This document shows positions 29,574 to 41,172 of a stretch of 64,000 nucleotides of DNA, in pieces. Each line of letters begins with the position of its first letter. The stretch's first letter is position 1. The notes beneath the pieces are model-generated. The model was not told where the DNA came from. It did no database searches and worked only from the letters and a program-made list of their open reading frames with translations. The stretch lies in NCBI GenBank assembly GCA_009869945.1, contig WIXG01000029.1:248001-312000 (forward strand). Direction: 5' to 3'. Source of the stretch: Mesaphorura yosii (lineage: Eukaryota > Arthropoda > Collembola > Poduromorpha > Tullbergiidae). A program made the position numbers and the translations under genes.

Positions 29574-31915
29574 GAGAGATACAAGTGAAAGAATTAAGTC
29601 ACGCTTGTGCCAAATCGGACCACATTTACAGCTCGGTCTCTACATGAAAGATAAGGTTAGCATTCGTTCTGATCCACTCGCACTATTAAAGGAAAGTCAG
29701 TTTATTCTCATCTCTGCTAGAACCTCGTGAAACCTGTATCTCCACTTATTCCGGTCAAATCTCGTTTAGTCTCGATTCTGTCTACCAAGAACCAAGGAGA
29801 GTGATGAGATCATAGTTCACTAAGAAATGCGTGGATAATTTTTGTATGGTTATTTCTTCTTGCAGATTTGCAGTATGCTGCATTCCCGTATCTGTAAGAG
29901 TTTACTTTTTGATATGTTTGAGGCGGGGTGGAATTCTTCGATAGCAGTGTGAGTCATGCTAATGCTTTCAAGGTTACGTTACGTGTAATTAAGGCGTAAG
30001 TACGAGAGATCTTTTTCTTGACTTCAAAAACAACTTGATCAGCACTGGAATTGGTTTATTAGTTTTCCACTGTCACGGTGAGATGTGGTGGTTTGTGGCC
30101 TGTGTGAATTAAACTGGCACTGCAGAGTAGCTGAAATAACAAGTAAAAAAAACCCTACAAACTAATAGAAATTGGTTTAAAATAAGCGGTTGACAATGCT
30201 GACTTATCAAGTAATTGGACAGTTAGTTGTTGCGCTGAACTTTGCGAATGCAATCAAGGTGAAGAAAACTTGAGCAATTTCTATCGCTTAAATTAAGTTA
30301 CAATTTTTTATGGCAATCCTTTTTAGCGTGAACTGGCGACCTCTGCACATCCTCATGTTTTAATATGGATAATATTTTTCCAGTGATGTAACTTTCCGCT
30401 CCAGATGAGCAAAGTGTCAAAAGGTCAAGACTTTCTTTAACAGTTTTCGCTTTGCTTTGCTCATTTCCTTCGTTTGATTCTGAAAATTAGCCGTGCCTTT
30501 CTTGGTGTACACGTCATTCATTACGCCGTGCTGCACTGTAGTCTATTCATCGTGATTAATAGTTTGGAATTCACGTACACACAATAGTACGTAATACGAT
30601 GCAATGCTCATAAGTGCCAAGGGCGCAGTGTCAATGTCCAATGTTTGTCGTCATTAAGCTTTTGTACAAATTAAAGCGCAGCTGGTACAAGAGCTATCGA
30701 TGCAGTCGTATTGCATTGTTGCACTATTTTAGATGTAGCGTAGACGCTAATCTCGAAAATGCGGTGTATGTGACTGTTGTCTCACGCTCGCACTTGCTTG
30801 TCTTGCCTGGCTAAGCGTATAAATAATTAAAAGTGAGGCAACGGAATCGTCTGGTTTAATGAACAATTTTGGCAAGGTCTTGGACTGCATTGGCACGCAC
30901 AAGTGCCTCATTAAAATATGCTTCATGTAAACAGTTCACATGTGGTACGTGAGTTGAGATCGACATGATTGGATAAACTTGCAGTGCCGCAGCTACAATA
31001 TTATTGTTGTTGTGCACACTGACTCACTTCTCTCATTCTTACGTCGTAATAAAGGAAAACTACCCAGACATTAAATTGATAGTTAACCTTGCCTTTGCAT
31101 CGCTGGAGTTCCTGAGCTTGGGTTCTTATGCAGGCAAAAGGCCATGCGCAGTCTAAACTACAAAAGGTCAAGAAAACATGGAATGAAACTGAAAACATAA
31201 ATAAGTTAACCCTCAGCACGGTTAACGGAAATAAGGTAAGTAGTAGATAATAGATTGATTCGCCTGGAAGTTGTATGCGCCTTGCTCTTAACGCACATGA
31301 GACCACTGCGTAACAGTTCGTCATAAGTCCTTCGTACGCTGCGTCACGATTAATCAAATCTCTTACGAGCCTGTCGGAGAATCTATGCGTCGGAAAGACC
31401 ATCATCGTGACAAGCATCATGAACAAGTGTTTGCCCTGGAACGATTTTCTTTCTACGCATGAATTAAAGTGATTAACGTACTTTTAATTTGGCCTACTTG
31501 TCGCTACGAAGTATTTATGTCATTTGTCATTCGCAGTATTTTCACCTTTGTGAACTCTGACGGAGCCAGAGTATCAACGCGTCATGTCGAGTTATTTGAA
31601 GAAGTCATAAAAGCCAGAATAATTCCCAGTTGAACGGAAAAACACAAACTGACCATTGTACCGAGTGGTGGGGACCGAAGTGAAGTCGCCGGTTGTTTGT
31701 TAGTTGCGAGCTGCTCCAGACAAACTGTTTGAGTTAAGCAAGAACAAGACCAGTCTCAACCAGTTAAGCAGAATTAATAGTGTCCTGTGTCTACATGAAA
31801 TTAGTACCAACCTCGCATGAAAAGCACTAAAGCACTATTCACCATTGCCATCATAATCACAAGACAACACTCGATAAGTACAACCTCGACTATTTTCCTC
31901 CAAGGCGAGATAAAA

Positions 31916-31924
31916 TATAAATAA
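31916..31924 (+). promoter_or_regulatory. Candidate TATA box of the SLC35G1-like gene
   Basis: TATAAATAA on the plus strand about 170 nt before the start codon. Transcription would begin near 31,945, giving a 5' UTR of about 140 nt if no upstream exon is spliced on. Acceptor-like sequences (for example TTCTTCCCAG ending at 32,067) leave room for an alternative upstream exon. Confidence 0.35.
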
Positions 31925-32077
31925 AGCAGTTGAACTCAAACCAGTTTTTCTCCATTCGTCAACTGGACATCGAGGAGTTTACATTAAATTGAATTGCTGA
32001 CACTCAACACGTGGCCGCCAACTTCCCAGGTTACTACTTGACCGATTTAACTTGGTGTTCTTCCCAGAATAATTTTC

Positions 32078-32089
32078 ATGCCAAGATGA
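32078..32089 (+). promoter_or_regulatory. Three-codon upstream ORF overlapping the start codon
   Basis: ATG CCA AGA TGA: the stop codon of this tiny reading frame overlaps the start codon of the main frame (ATG at 32,086-32,088). Initiation at the first ATG would end one base past the main start, an arrangement that can throttle translation or allow reinitiation. Confidence 0.5.
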
Positions 32090-33978
32090 AGATTAATGAG
32101 CAGAACCACGCGATTAATTCTGGAGGAAGCAGCCGAGAGAGGAGTCGGTGGTGGCATAGAATTCGGGATGCAATGTTCAGCCCCGGGAATGCCAATGACT
32201 CAAATGAAAATGAGCCGTTAATCGCTTCAACAGATTCCTCTCGCGTGCGCCGACTCCATCAGATCGCCATTCTTGAGGGCGAAGGTGAATTTTACAAGTC
32301 AGAACACACGTCCACAGCATCACTTCCAGCCGATATTAGCTGCTGCAACACACCGACTTACGAGCCAGAGTCCTCACATGGGTCATCGTTGGCGAACAGT
32401 CACGACAGCACTCTCAAGAAATCAACAAAGAACAAAGACAAATGCATTGTTGATGTGCCAATTTACGGAAGCATTCACGACAGTACCAGGCTGCAACGAC
32501 GAAGCAGTCGAAGAAGTGCAAGAGAAAGAAGAGGCTACAAACAGTACTTGGGATTAGTGTTAACCCTTTTATCAAGTGTGGGCTCGTCGTTATCCGGACT
32601 CACGGTGAAGTTGTTGGAGAACGATTACCACCCATACAACATTTGTTTCTGGAGGTTTCTCCATGTGTTCTTTATTGCAACCTGTTACTTGTGTGTCTCA
32701 CGATTCTGGTCTACGAGACCGATTTGGCCGAGAGCAATTGTTGAGGAAAAGTACGAACAGCTGAAGACTTTCTGCATTTTGATGGTAAGTTAAGCTACAA
32801 TGACTTCTTACAATAGTTTATGTCCGTGAGACAATCTTGGAAAAGTCTGAGTTTCTTGTCAGCAGAGTCAATTCATTTAGTAGTTAATTTGGGGATCAAA
32901 GGTTTTATTCATTAGAATGTTAATAGTCTCGGTCAATTCCTCACGAATGAATGATTGATTCACTTGTTAAGCCAAACCTATGTGGAACAAGTGTCTCATC
33001 GACATGTGCGTAGGACTGTTTCGTATAAGCGGATTAATTTCGTGTGTTCCTTGTGGCGTCCTAATCCCTTTATTCATTTTTTTAGCTACGTGGAATTCTT
33101 GGGTGTACTGGACGTATCCTCTACATCTATTCAATCACATGTTTGACCTTAGCTGATTCGATGGTAATCGCCTCATCGACGCCCGTGTTCATGAGTTTTT
33201 TCGCATATATCCTGATTGGAGAAGCATGTGGTGTAGTTCCAATATTAATCGGGTTTCTTACAATGGCTGGAGTCACAATAATTGCAAGGCCTCCATTTCT
33301 TACCGGAAATGCAACCTACAACACAACAATATTGGTGAGTATCATCATGACGACACCATTTTACAGTTAAGCCCAAGCATCCGTGCTCGCATTATCATAG
33401 TGTCATCTTTATAATTTGCAGCTTGGAACTATGACCGGTATCAGTGGGATGCTGCTCACAACTTTAGTCATGATAACAATGAGGAAGTTACGCCACATTC
33501 ATCACTCGCTCATCACAATGTCATTTGCGTTTTTTGGGCTACTTACTTCGCTTACCCTCAGTCTCTACATGGGTGTCTTCGAACTCCCATCTGGTTCTTA
33601 CGATATAATGATCATGTACTTTTCTGGTCTCACAAGCTTTTTCGGACAAACGTTTTTAACGTTGGGTCTCAAGTACGAAGATGCTGGTCCCGTTGCTTTG
33701 CTCAAGAATTTTGATGTGATCTTTGCATTCATTTGGGAGTTTATCTTCTTGCACGTGGCGCCCGATGTTTACAGGTACGTAATTTATTTATGCACAGCGT
33801 GAAGTCAACTATTACTCGTGCCCTTAACATTCTTAATAATAATCCTGTTTAATTTCCTAGCTTGGGTGGTGGCTGTCTGGTCATATTTTGCATTGTTTTG
33901 ACCACTACAAGAAAATGGTTAAGTACTCTTCCTGAAGACGATGAAATTCGCTCAACATTCTCTCTAATGCTCAAGTAA
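32086..33978 (+). CDS. SLC35G1: SLC35G1-like membrane transporter (EamA/DMT superfamily)
   Basis: Multi-pass transporter of the SLC35G branch of the drug/metabolite transporter superfamily; relatives sit in ER or plasma membranes and substrates are poorly defined. Exons 32086-32784, 33086-33334, 33422-33774, 33861-33978; GT-AG with phases 0, 0 and 2; 472 residues. About 150 hydrophilic, Ser/Arg-rich N-terminal residues are followed by about ten membrane segments in two EamA-type repeats. Characteristic stretches are SGLTVKLLEN and ICFWRFL in repeat one, RGILGCTGRILYIYS, LADSMVIASSTPVFMSFFAY and TIIARPPFL, then GLKYEDAGPVALLKNFDVIFAF in repeat two. Start: an in-frame TGA at 31990-31992 and no ATG before 32086 fix the start in the genomic frame. 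An upstream exon could add residues only if spliced inside this stretch. The assignment to SLC35G rather than another SLC35 subfamily rests on the RGxLG...LADATVI-like...RPPFL pattern. Confidence 0.9.
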
Positions 33979-34691
33979 TGTAGTGGGTATTGACTATAAT
34001 AAGTTATATTGTAATCAGTATGCAAACTTGGACTGAAAACTGGTCACTACCAAACTATATAACGCATCAGTTATGAGTATCATTCTATGGGTAATGAAGG
34101 CGAATTTGTATTTTTCCCTAAAATAGTGATTAAGGAATTAAGTTTTTAAGAATTATGATTATATGTAAATTTAATTTGTATAACTTGTTCAATTGATGTC
34201 CACCCTCCGTCATAAAAAAGTCAAGAGAGAAGTACTAATCAGGCTTAGTCTCACTAATTACTATTTTTAATCAAATCAAACCCCAAATTGAGTGGTCAAT
34301 TTTTATATTTGTGGATTAAGCGGGATTATATTATCACCAGATTACCACATGACTTTAACGGGTTATACGGTGCAACCTGCTGAAAATCATGTCAACTCGT
34401 CAGAAGTTCAATATTCGAACTATTGAACTTGTAAGAGACAAAGAACTGCGGAGGCGTAGTGTATGCACACTACCCGGTATTGGCAATACGATATGATTAA
34501 GCGCTAATCTCATGCATGTGAGTTTAAGCTTAACTGATAATGAAATGTATCATATTGTTCATCCTAGCGCCATGATTATTGTGATTGCAATGATTCTGTG
34601 ATCTTCAGCAACTTACACTTGTTCATCGATTAATATTTATATTTTATTAAATGTTAATTCTTAAAGTGAACTGAATTTAAATCATGGAGTT

Positions 34692-34697
34692 AATAAA
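34692..34697 (+). promoter_or_regulatory. Candidate polyadenylation signal of the SLC35G1-like gene
   Basis: AATAAA about 715 nt after the stop codon, the first perfect copy I see downstream. Shorter 3' UTRs using variant signals are possible. Confidence 0.35.
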
Positions 34698-37600
34698 ATG
34701 CGAATTGCCAGATAAAATGCCCAAATTTTCCTGCCCCAGGCCCCTTCTACGACACGCACGACTTGTGCTTAATTAATTGGAATAGGATCCAATTATTTCA
34801 AAGGCACCGAATCACTCCTCTTGTCTACTTGTTAACAAGGCTGGGGAAGGAGGGAAGGGTAAGCTTTCCGAGTGTCGAATCGAATTAATTTGCAGGCCTC
34901 AAAGTATTTTCGGGAACACCGCAATTTTGTGTGGTCATCACTCAACCAAAGAAAGGGAAGATTCTGTCACCATCATTGATCTCACTCTGCTCTAATTTCA
35001 TTGCAGTGCCTCTGTCAGTTCCTCACTACGCTGCTTCTGTTCAGCTAGTCATGAAACTACACAATCCTCATGCTCGCTTTCTGTGTGTCATTAATCTGCT
35101 TTCTGCTTTCCTAGTGGTATAAATCACTCTCCTTAATTTCACTAAACCTCTCGCTTGTAAGGTATTAGCTGCTCTTTGTTGTGTAGCAAGCCGCTTAATT
35201 AGGTTTTCCACAGTACAAGCAGAAAAAACCAAATTGATTTGCCCGTATCTGGATAAAATTTCCAGTACACTCGACATGTCTTTTTAAAATAATTGGCACG
35301 CAGAGCATGCCACTGATGACATAATGGGAACTTTAAATTCGCAGCAGGCGACCCAACCTACCCATGACAACTAGCCTTCGTTGTCCTGATTGAAGATTGC
35401 CTCGCCCCGGCCCAATTTGCTGGATTGAGTGTGACACCTCATGTTAAATAATGTAATTCATTTGTTTGAATTAAACCATATCACTGTGGATTTGTGATAT
35501 TTGACTCGTCATCATTATTGTGGCTCGGACACGCGAATAAACACTCCAGGCAAATATTTGAGAAACAGCATGGACTGAAAAGAAAAATCCTGGTAACAAA
35601 TGCTTTTACTCAGTTGATTTAATTTCCTTTCACCTGCCCTTCCAATTTTTGAATTTGCGTTTGCCTCAAACATTTTCCGTTCATTTCCTGTTATAATTTC
35701 AGTTCAAGTGCCTTTCATTGTTTTGCACGTAAATTACGCCGGTACATTCTACTCGTGCCAGGAATTAGTTCTCCACATCGAAAAAGTACGAGAATATGTA
35801 TTCAATTTAATTCCTTTTCTAATGTCTTTGTCATTCGTAAGTTCGCATTTTTCTCTCTTTTGGAATGCTAAAGCAGCATACAGCGTGTCTAATTTCATTC
35901 GGGGACTTACTCTATAGCTACTAACATGAGAACCATTCGTTTATCTGAAGTAGAATTGGAATCAGAATCATGGAGCGATTCCCTGCGCGCGTGCATCCAT
36001 AATTCGTACTCGCGTAGACCGAGAACCTTGAAGAGGTTCTGCTGAAGCCATAAATTTTATCAATGTGAATGTTTATCGTTTCATTATATTCGAAAATGTG
36101 ATGCGGCGCCCTCGGAACGGGTATTTTAATATGCGGATTTCCACTCTCCGCGGTCAGCCTCGAAAGTATTTCCATTTTTTCTACTTTCTCCCAAAAATGC
36201 AATGCAATTTTTTCCAAGAGGAAAGTTTACAATGACCACCACCACGGCGTAGCCCTCCTTGTCTGACCTGACTTTTTAGGCCGGCATCACGGCTCTGATG
36301 CTCTTTCATTTTCTTGGCACAAGTACAAGGCGCCTACGCCTGAGGAAGAGAAAAAGAAAGGAGAGATTGATTCATTGGTTCAGGTCGTGCTTGAGGTCAC
36401 TTTCTCCATTCCAAAGCAATGCTTTCATTCCTGGCTGACGTTCAGAAGCCACCACGCTTTCCCCTTCGTCTGGAGTATGTGGACACGGTCGAGGAAAGAA
36501 TTTGAGCGCATCGTCCAAGCTTTTGTTCTAGCCTGGTTGAGTATTCCACTTAAAGAATACCACATCACTTCGAAGGGAGAGTCAGTCAGAGTCCGCTTTA
36601 TGCGGAGAAGGAAATAATATATGATGGCTATTAACTAAAACCCTTTCCCATTTTTCTACAATTTCTGCTCACTCTTTTGGTTTCGTCGTTCATTGTATTT
36701 TCCTCACATTTCCCATTCTGTTACGATTGTGATTACGACATCCAAAAGTGTTCATAAAAATGAGCAGGAGACAAAAACAGTCGCCTCTCGTTGGAGTGTT
36801 TCAAATTGACGCATCAACATAACCATAAATTTCCGTACTCGTACTTCTCAACTTCTCGTTTTATCGAGACAGGGCCAGTACACTAGTCGTCAAGCGCCTT
36901 CGAAGATGATAAGAACATGATCGAGTGAGCAAGTGAAGCTTTCAGAAAATGAGTAATTGCTCTTGTTTTTGTTTCCTAGCATTCCAGCCTCCAAATTGCG
37001 ATTGAATCACAATTCGCAATGGGCATGTGTTTCACTTGTTCCAAAAACTGAACAGAAAGCTTTAGGCTTACCAGTCTGTCAATGTCTATGATATTTAAAT
37101 GCATATTTTGTCATACGAAGACGCGAAGCTCCAGACTTTCGGTTTTGCATTATACAATTTCCCTCGACGATTCAGTTGTTATTGTCACTTAGTTAACTAA
37201 AAATCGTGCTGTGTATTGGTGCATCCTGGCTGCTGACGGCGAATCATCTTTGGTAAGTCGTCGAGTATGAGTCGACAGAGCGTCTTAGCTTAGCAGGATT
37301 CAGATCGCATCCAGTTTTACATCACTCCAACTGTTTACAACACTCATGGAGTCGGATTGAAGCACGATGAACCAGCAGCATAATATTATGACAAAAAGTC
37401 CTTTGTGAAGCACGGCGAGAAAAATCTGAAGAAAAACTGGAAAATAAATGGCATGGTGCTTCGCTGCTACTTCGTCTACGTCTTTTGACATAAATCCAAT
37501 CTACGTCTATTACAAACTTCATCTTGAATCTCTTCATCTTCTCCTGGGCTGAGAATCGCAATAATAATATTTATTTGTGGAATTGTGAAGATTTAATTCC

Positions 37601-40530
37601 AGTCGAGAGCGGCGCAGCGACGGATCCCTGGCTTAATCGTGTTGAATGACGGAGACGAGAGAGCACGGTTGCAATTGCACGTCAATGAAAACGAGATGGA
37701 GAAATGATGATGTCTTTATTGTTTGTCACTCCTCGACTTATTTCCAGCGAAGAATAAGATAAAGTTGTATTGGGAACGAGATGTAGATGAAGGAGCAGAA
37801 GGGAACTGGTACAAAAGAAGATATTGATATTTCGTGCATCTAATTCCCTCGGCATGGCTCTGCAAAGTAAATTTCATCATCCTCGAAGCTCGGCGACTTG
37901 AGAAGTACGAAAAGAAACCGTAGCATGATTTTCGATTGAATGAAGTGTGATTTCATTTTATTACTGTTGTATCCAGTCAAATGTTGACTAAGGGTAATCG
38001 CATTTTCGCACTTTTATTCACCCATAATGATCAAACTCAACTTGTACTGCGTTTCTGGAACTTAAATCAAGAAATACGCTTTAGATTGCGAATCAGTGGG
38101 ATAAATAGTTCCAGTCAAACGACGTGATCATTTTCTTCCGTTTTAAAACGAGCCACGCTCTCTGAACAATAACACTACTAGAAGTGTTTCACAATGAAAT
38201 CAAGCCCACAAAGAGTTCTGAAATATCGTGGAACGAATGAAACCTGAGCTCGATTAAATCCATGGTATTCAACATCCAACTCTTTCGGTTCTCGGGAGCT
38301 TCCTGTTGTGACATTATTGTTATTGTCCAAAGAATATCACAAAACCGCGACGAGACGGGCCAACAAAACCAGGACAATGTGACACAATGCGGTGTGATAA
38401 TAACAGGGCTTTACAGTCACTGGTTTTGCGTCTCGTGTGAGGGTTTTTAGAAAAGGAATATCTCAGCTTTGTTTCCAAGCGATTCAAAGGACGAAAGGAT
38501 TTGCTGATTTACAATAGCAGTGCTTTGCTGCCTGTGAACAGGCTTTCTCCGACACATTCGGTATCAGGCTCACATTTTTATAGTCGCTTTAAAGTTTTCT
38601 GAAACTTAAGAGAAAGCAACCGTGAAAAGTGGCGTCTTCTTGCTAGAGTAGATTGTACACTTAGTTTTGTGGCTACTAAATCGGATTAAATATAAAAAGC
38701 AGTCTGATATTTTGTCTAGTGGTTTGTATTTTTCATGGTCTAAGCAAAACCCTCACGTTCTCTGAGTTTAAGTGTTTCGCTTTTGCGGTTGAAAAAGAAG
38801 CTTAACGAAAAAGTTGTTGAAATTCTTCAAATGAACAGAAATGAAAGTTCATTCTTGAGCTCTTCAATTATTTCTCGTGCTTTATCAAAACTCACATTCG
38901 ACTTGTTAGAGAGGACTTCTGTTTCTACCCCACTTTGGACCACATCAAGCCAGAGCGTAGAAAAGAGAGAAATGGAATTGTTACTGCTACCGGAAATTCA
39001 TCACAACTTCCGCCTGTGTCTGCTTTTCTGTTTCTGCTCTTTTATTTCGGGCCCATGCCCACAATTAGTGCCACGATTCTTTCTCCTGTCAGCAGTCAAC
39101 AAGTCAGTGCGCGGGAGTAAACTTTTCCTCTTGGCTTGTTTTTTGGAGATGTGACAAATTCGTTTCCACTATTGTGTAGTTGGTGGCACCGAGCGCCGGT
39201 AAAAACAAAAACTCTGCCAGAAAAATATAATTTCATTTCAGTAGTGCTTTTCTATAAGTTGATGTGGGGCTTTCACTAGTCTAATAAGATTGGGCAGGAA
39301 GTCATTTCTCCAGATTAGGTCCATGTCCCGTTGCATTATTTAGCGGGCGAGACGAAATCTCAACAATATTATTACCCGAATTCAGCCAGCAGTAATCCGG
39401 GCGAGAGCTGCTCTCGTATTTTCATCGTTTCGGTTTCGGTCCATTAGTAACCCCTTTGAGTACTCAATTTTATTTCCGATCACCGCCACAAGAGAAGGAA
39501 ATGTCACAGTCTCATGCTGTGGCGATTTCTTTTTGTGTTTCGCCCGTTCACAGACTCTCTGAACTGTGAGAGTGATCTTCCCCGATGAACGACTATAGCC
39601 ATGGCCATTGCACTTTCTTTCCGATACATTGAACTCTTTCTCTGCGTTCTCGTCCTCATAAACAATATCAAATCATAAAATAATATTAATTTAATACTTT
39701 TGTCCGTGTGTCATTTACATTTTTCCCGACATATTTCATGAGCGCCTGGCTTGAACGTTGTTTGACCGTCGTAAAGATGATCTCATGATCTCTCGTCGTG
39801 CACCCGGCGGAAAACCACTGAAGGCCCAGAGGGGTATGCCAAAGGAGCACATAAAAAGAATACAATGAAATTTTATGAGGCAGATGATGAAAGCGGACTG
39901 TTTCCAATTTACATTGCTTTCTCACATAATTTCACTGCGCTTAGTAACCCTTTCTATCTCATAATGGTGTAAGACGTATGCGATTCTGGCTCAGAATTTG
40001 CAGGGTTGAAGCATAATCGAATGTAAGATTATTGAGAGTCCGCCTGACACTCCGCCTGAGAACATTGGCCAAATGTGGCATTATTCGTCAAGTACCTGGC
40101 ATTATTCATCAATGCTTCGACTTCTGAAGTATTTTTAATAAAACAGAGATTAAGTTACATCATCATCAAGTGTTCCACTTTACGTATCGCATCCACGGTG
40201 CACGAATAGCGGGAGAAGCCAAGCATATTCATTTTAGCATTCACGACGCCTCCATTCAAGTTGAAGTGTGGATAATCAGGCAATAAATATTCACACTATG
40301 CAAAACACCGCCAGCCAGCCGACTGCTGCTGCCGACTGCAGCTTTTGCTTAACAGAGAAAGTACAATATGTAGATTTTGTATACACACGCCACGCTCTAT
40401 CGCTCCCATTCATTCTACTTAAAGCGTGAACTGCACGGATTGGGACTCACAAATTGGCCTGAATAAAACTGCGCTCAGCGCGTAGTGCACAAAATGCGCT
40501 TGTGTATTGTAATCAGTTTGTGGACACTCG

Positions 40531-40544
40531 CGAGTCGCGACTCG
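40531..40544. repeat. CpG-rich perfect palindrome
   Basis: CGAGTCGCGACTCG is a perfect 14-base palindrome inside a patch with about a dozen CpG dinucleotides in about 125 bases (40,445-40,570), unusual for this AT-rich region. It lies about 340 bases upstream of the candidate peptide gene at 40,872. Confidence 0.5.
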
Positions 40545-40871
40545 GTCGCGTGCTATTGTAACTGCGGAGAAGCTACATTCTATTCCCCCTTCGCGTGTGA
40601 TTATGACTGCAAATTCACACAAATCAAAACGGTGAGGCGCCTCGGCTGAAATTCATCTCCGTCTTCAGTCTATCCACTCTAAAACAATGCGTTACGCGCT
40701 GATGCCGTGCCACAAGACAGCACATAAATCACAACCAATTCATCTTTAGGTCTCAGCCTCTTCTTTGAAGCCCAGGGATGATACATCCAATTTCCTTTGC
40801 CGTGGCCACGGCTGCATTGTGAATTAGATTTGCATGATCATAGAATGTAATTGATTGTTTACAATAGATTA

Positions 40872-41172
40872 ATGGCTGTTTGTGCTCCTATTTTGCAATT
40901 AGATATCCATGAATTCAGTCCTTTCCTCTGTCTCTGCTTTGAGACGTGGAGTTGGTCTGCTCGCCACTCTAGCCGGTACGGAAAAAGACTCCAGGACGCT
41001 CTGAGTGGACTGAGAAGGAGAAGTAAGTACGATTATGATATTTGTAATAGAATTTATGTATGACACGAGTGACTAATTCAATTGTTTCTCCGCAGATGAA
41101 TTCGCATTCACAGTGAGAAGGGTTATTAGTAGGTGTCCTCTGCCTCGCACCCTACCACATGTAGTGATGTAG
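40872..41172 (+). CDS. Candidate small spliced gene with RYGKR amidation motif
   Basis: Hypothetical. An open frame from ATG at 40,872 reaches a consensus donor (GAGAA|GTAAGTAC, intron 41,023-41,095, 73 nt, within the size class of the confirmed introns). The intron has a CTAAT branch-like site and a pyrimidine-rich acceptor (TTTCTCCGCAG). Joining in phase 1 keeps the frame open to TAG at 41,170-41,172, giving 75 residues. The product contains RYGKR (35-39), RRR (48-50) and RR (58-59). These would give an RY-amide C-terminus plus spacer peptides, as in neuropeptide precursors. Against it: the N-terminus is only weakly signal-like, the FFxxxRY consensus of insect RYamides is absent, and the true start may be in an upstream exon. 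I do not recognise the family. Confidence 0.2.

Larger units (their letters stand above)
27627..32085. other. Intergenic region between divergent TRIT1 and SLC35G1
   Basis: Holds the presumed TRIT1 promoter (no TATA box recognised), an inverted-repeat element at 27,904-28,231, a GC-rich palindrome at 29,547-29,573 and the 5' end of the SLC35G1-like gene. No coding region of a known family is visible. Confidence 0.7.
33979..40871. other. Gene-poor region
   Basis: The SLC35G1-like 3' UTR occupies the first part. Beyond it there are only short ORFs without recognisable similarity, no RNA gene and no mobile-element coding sequence. A CpG-rich patch appears near 40,450-40,570. Confidence 0.65.

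Noticed and set aside
31001-31426. 141-codon minus-strand ORF upstream of the transporter
   Set aside because: No recognised domain and no splice sites leading into it. Its hydrophobic runs follow from AT-rich codons.
34859-34895. Donor and acceptor-like pair after the transporter gene
   Set aside because: Only 37 nt apart, too short for an intron beside the 65-110 nt introns seen here.
38783-39154. 123-codon plus-strand ORF
   Set aside because: Low-complexity, no recognised domain, no flanking gene structure.
39602-39679. ATGGCC start encoding a 25-residue signal-like peptide
   Set aside because: It ends at a stop right after the hydrophobic core with no usable donor before it.
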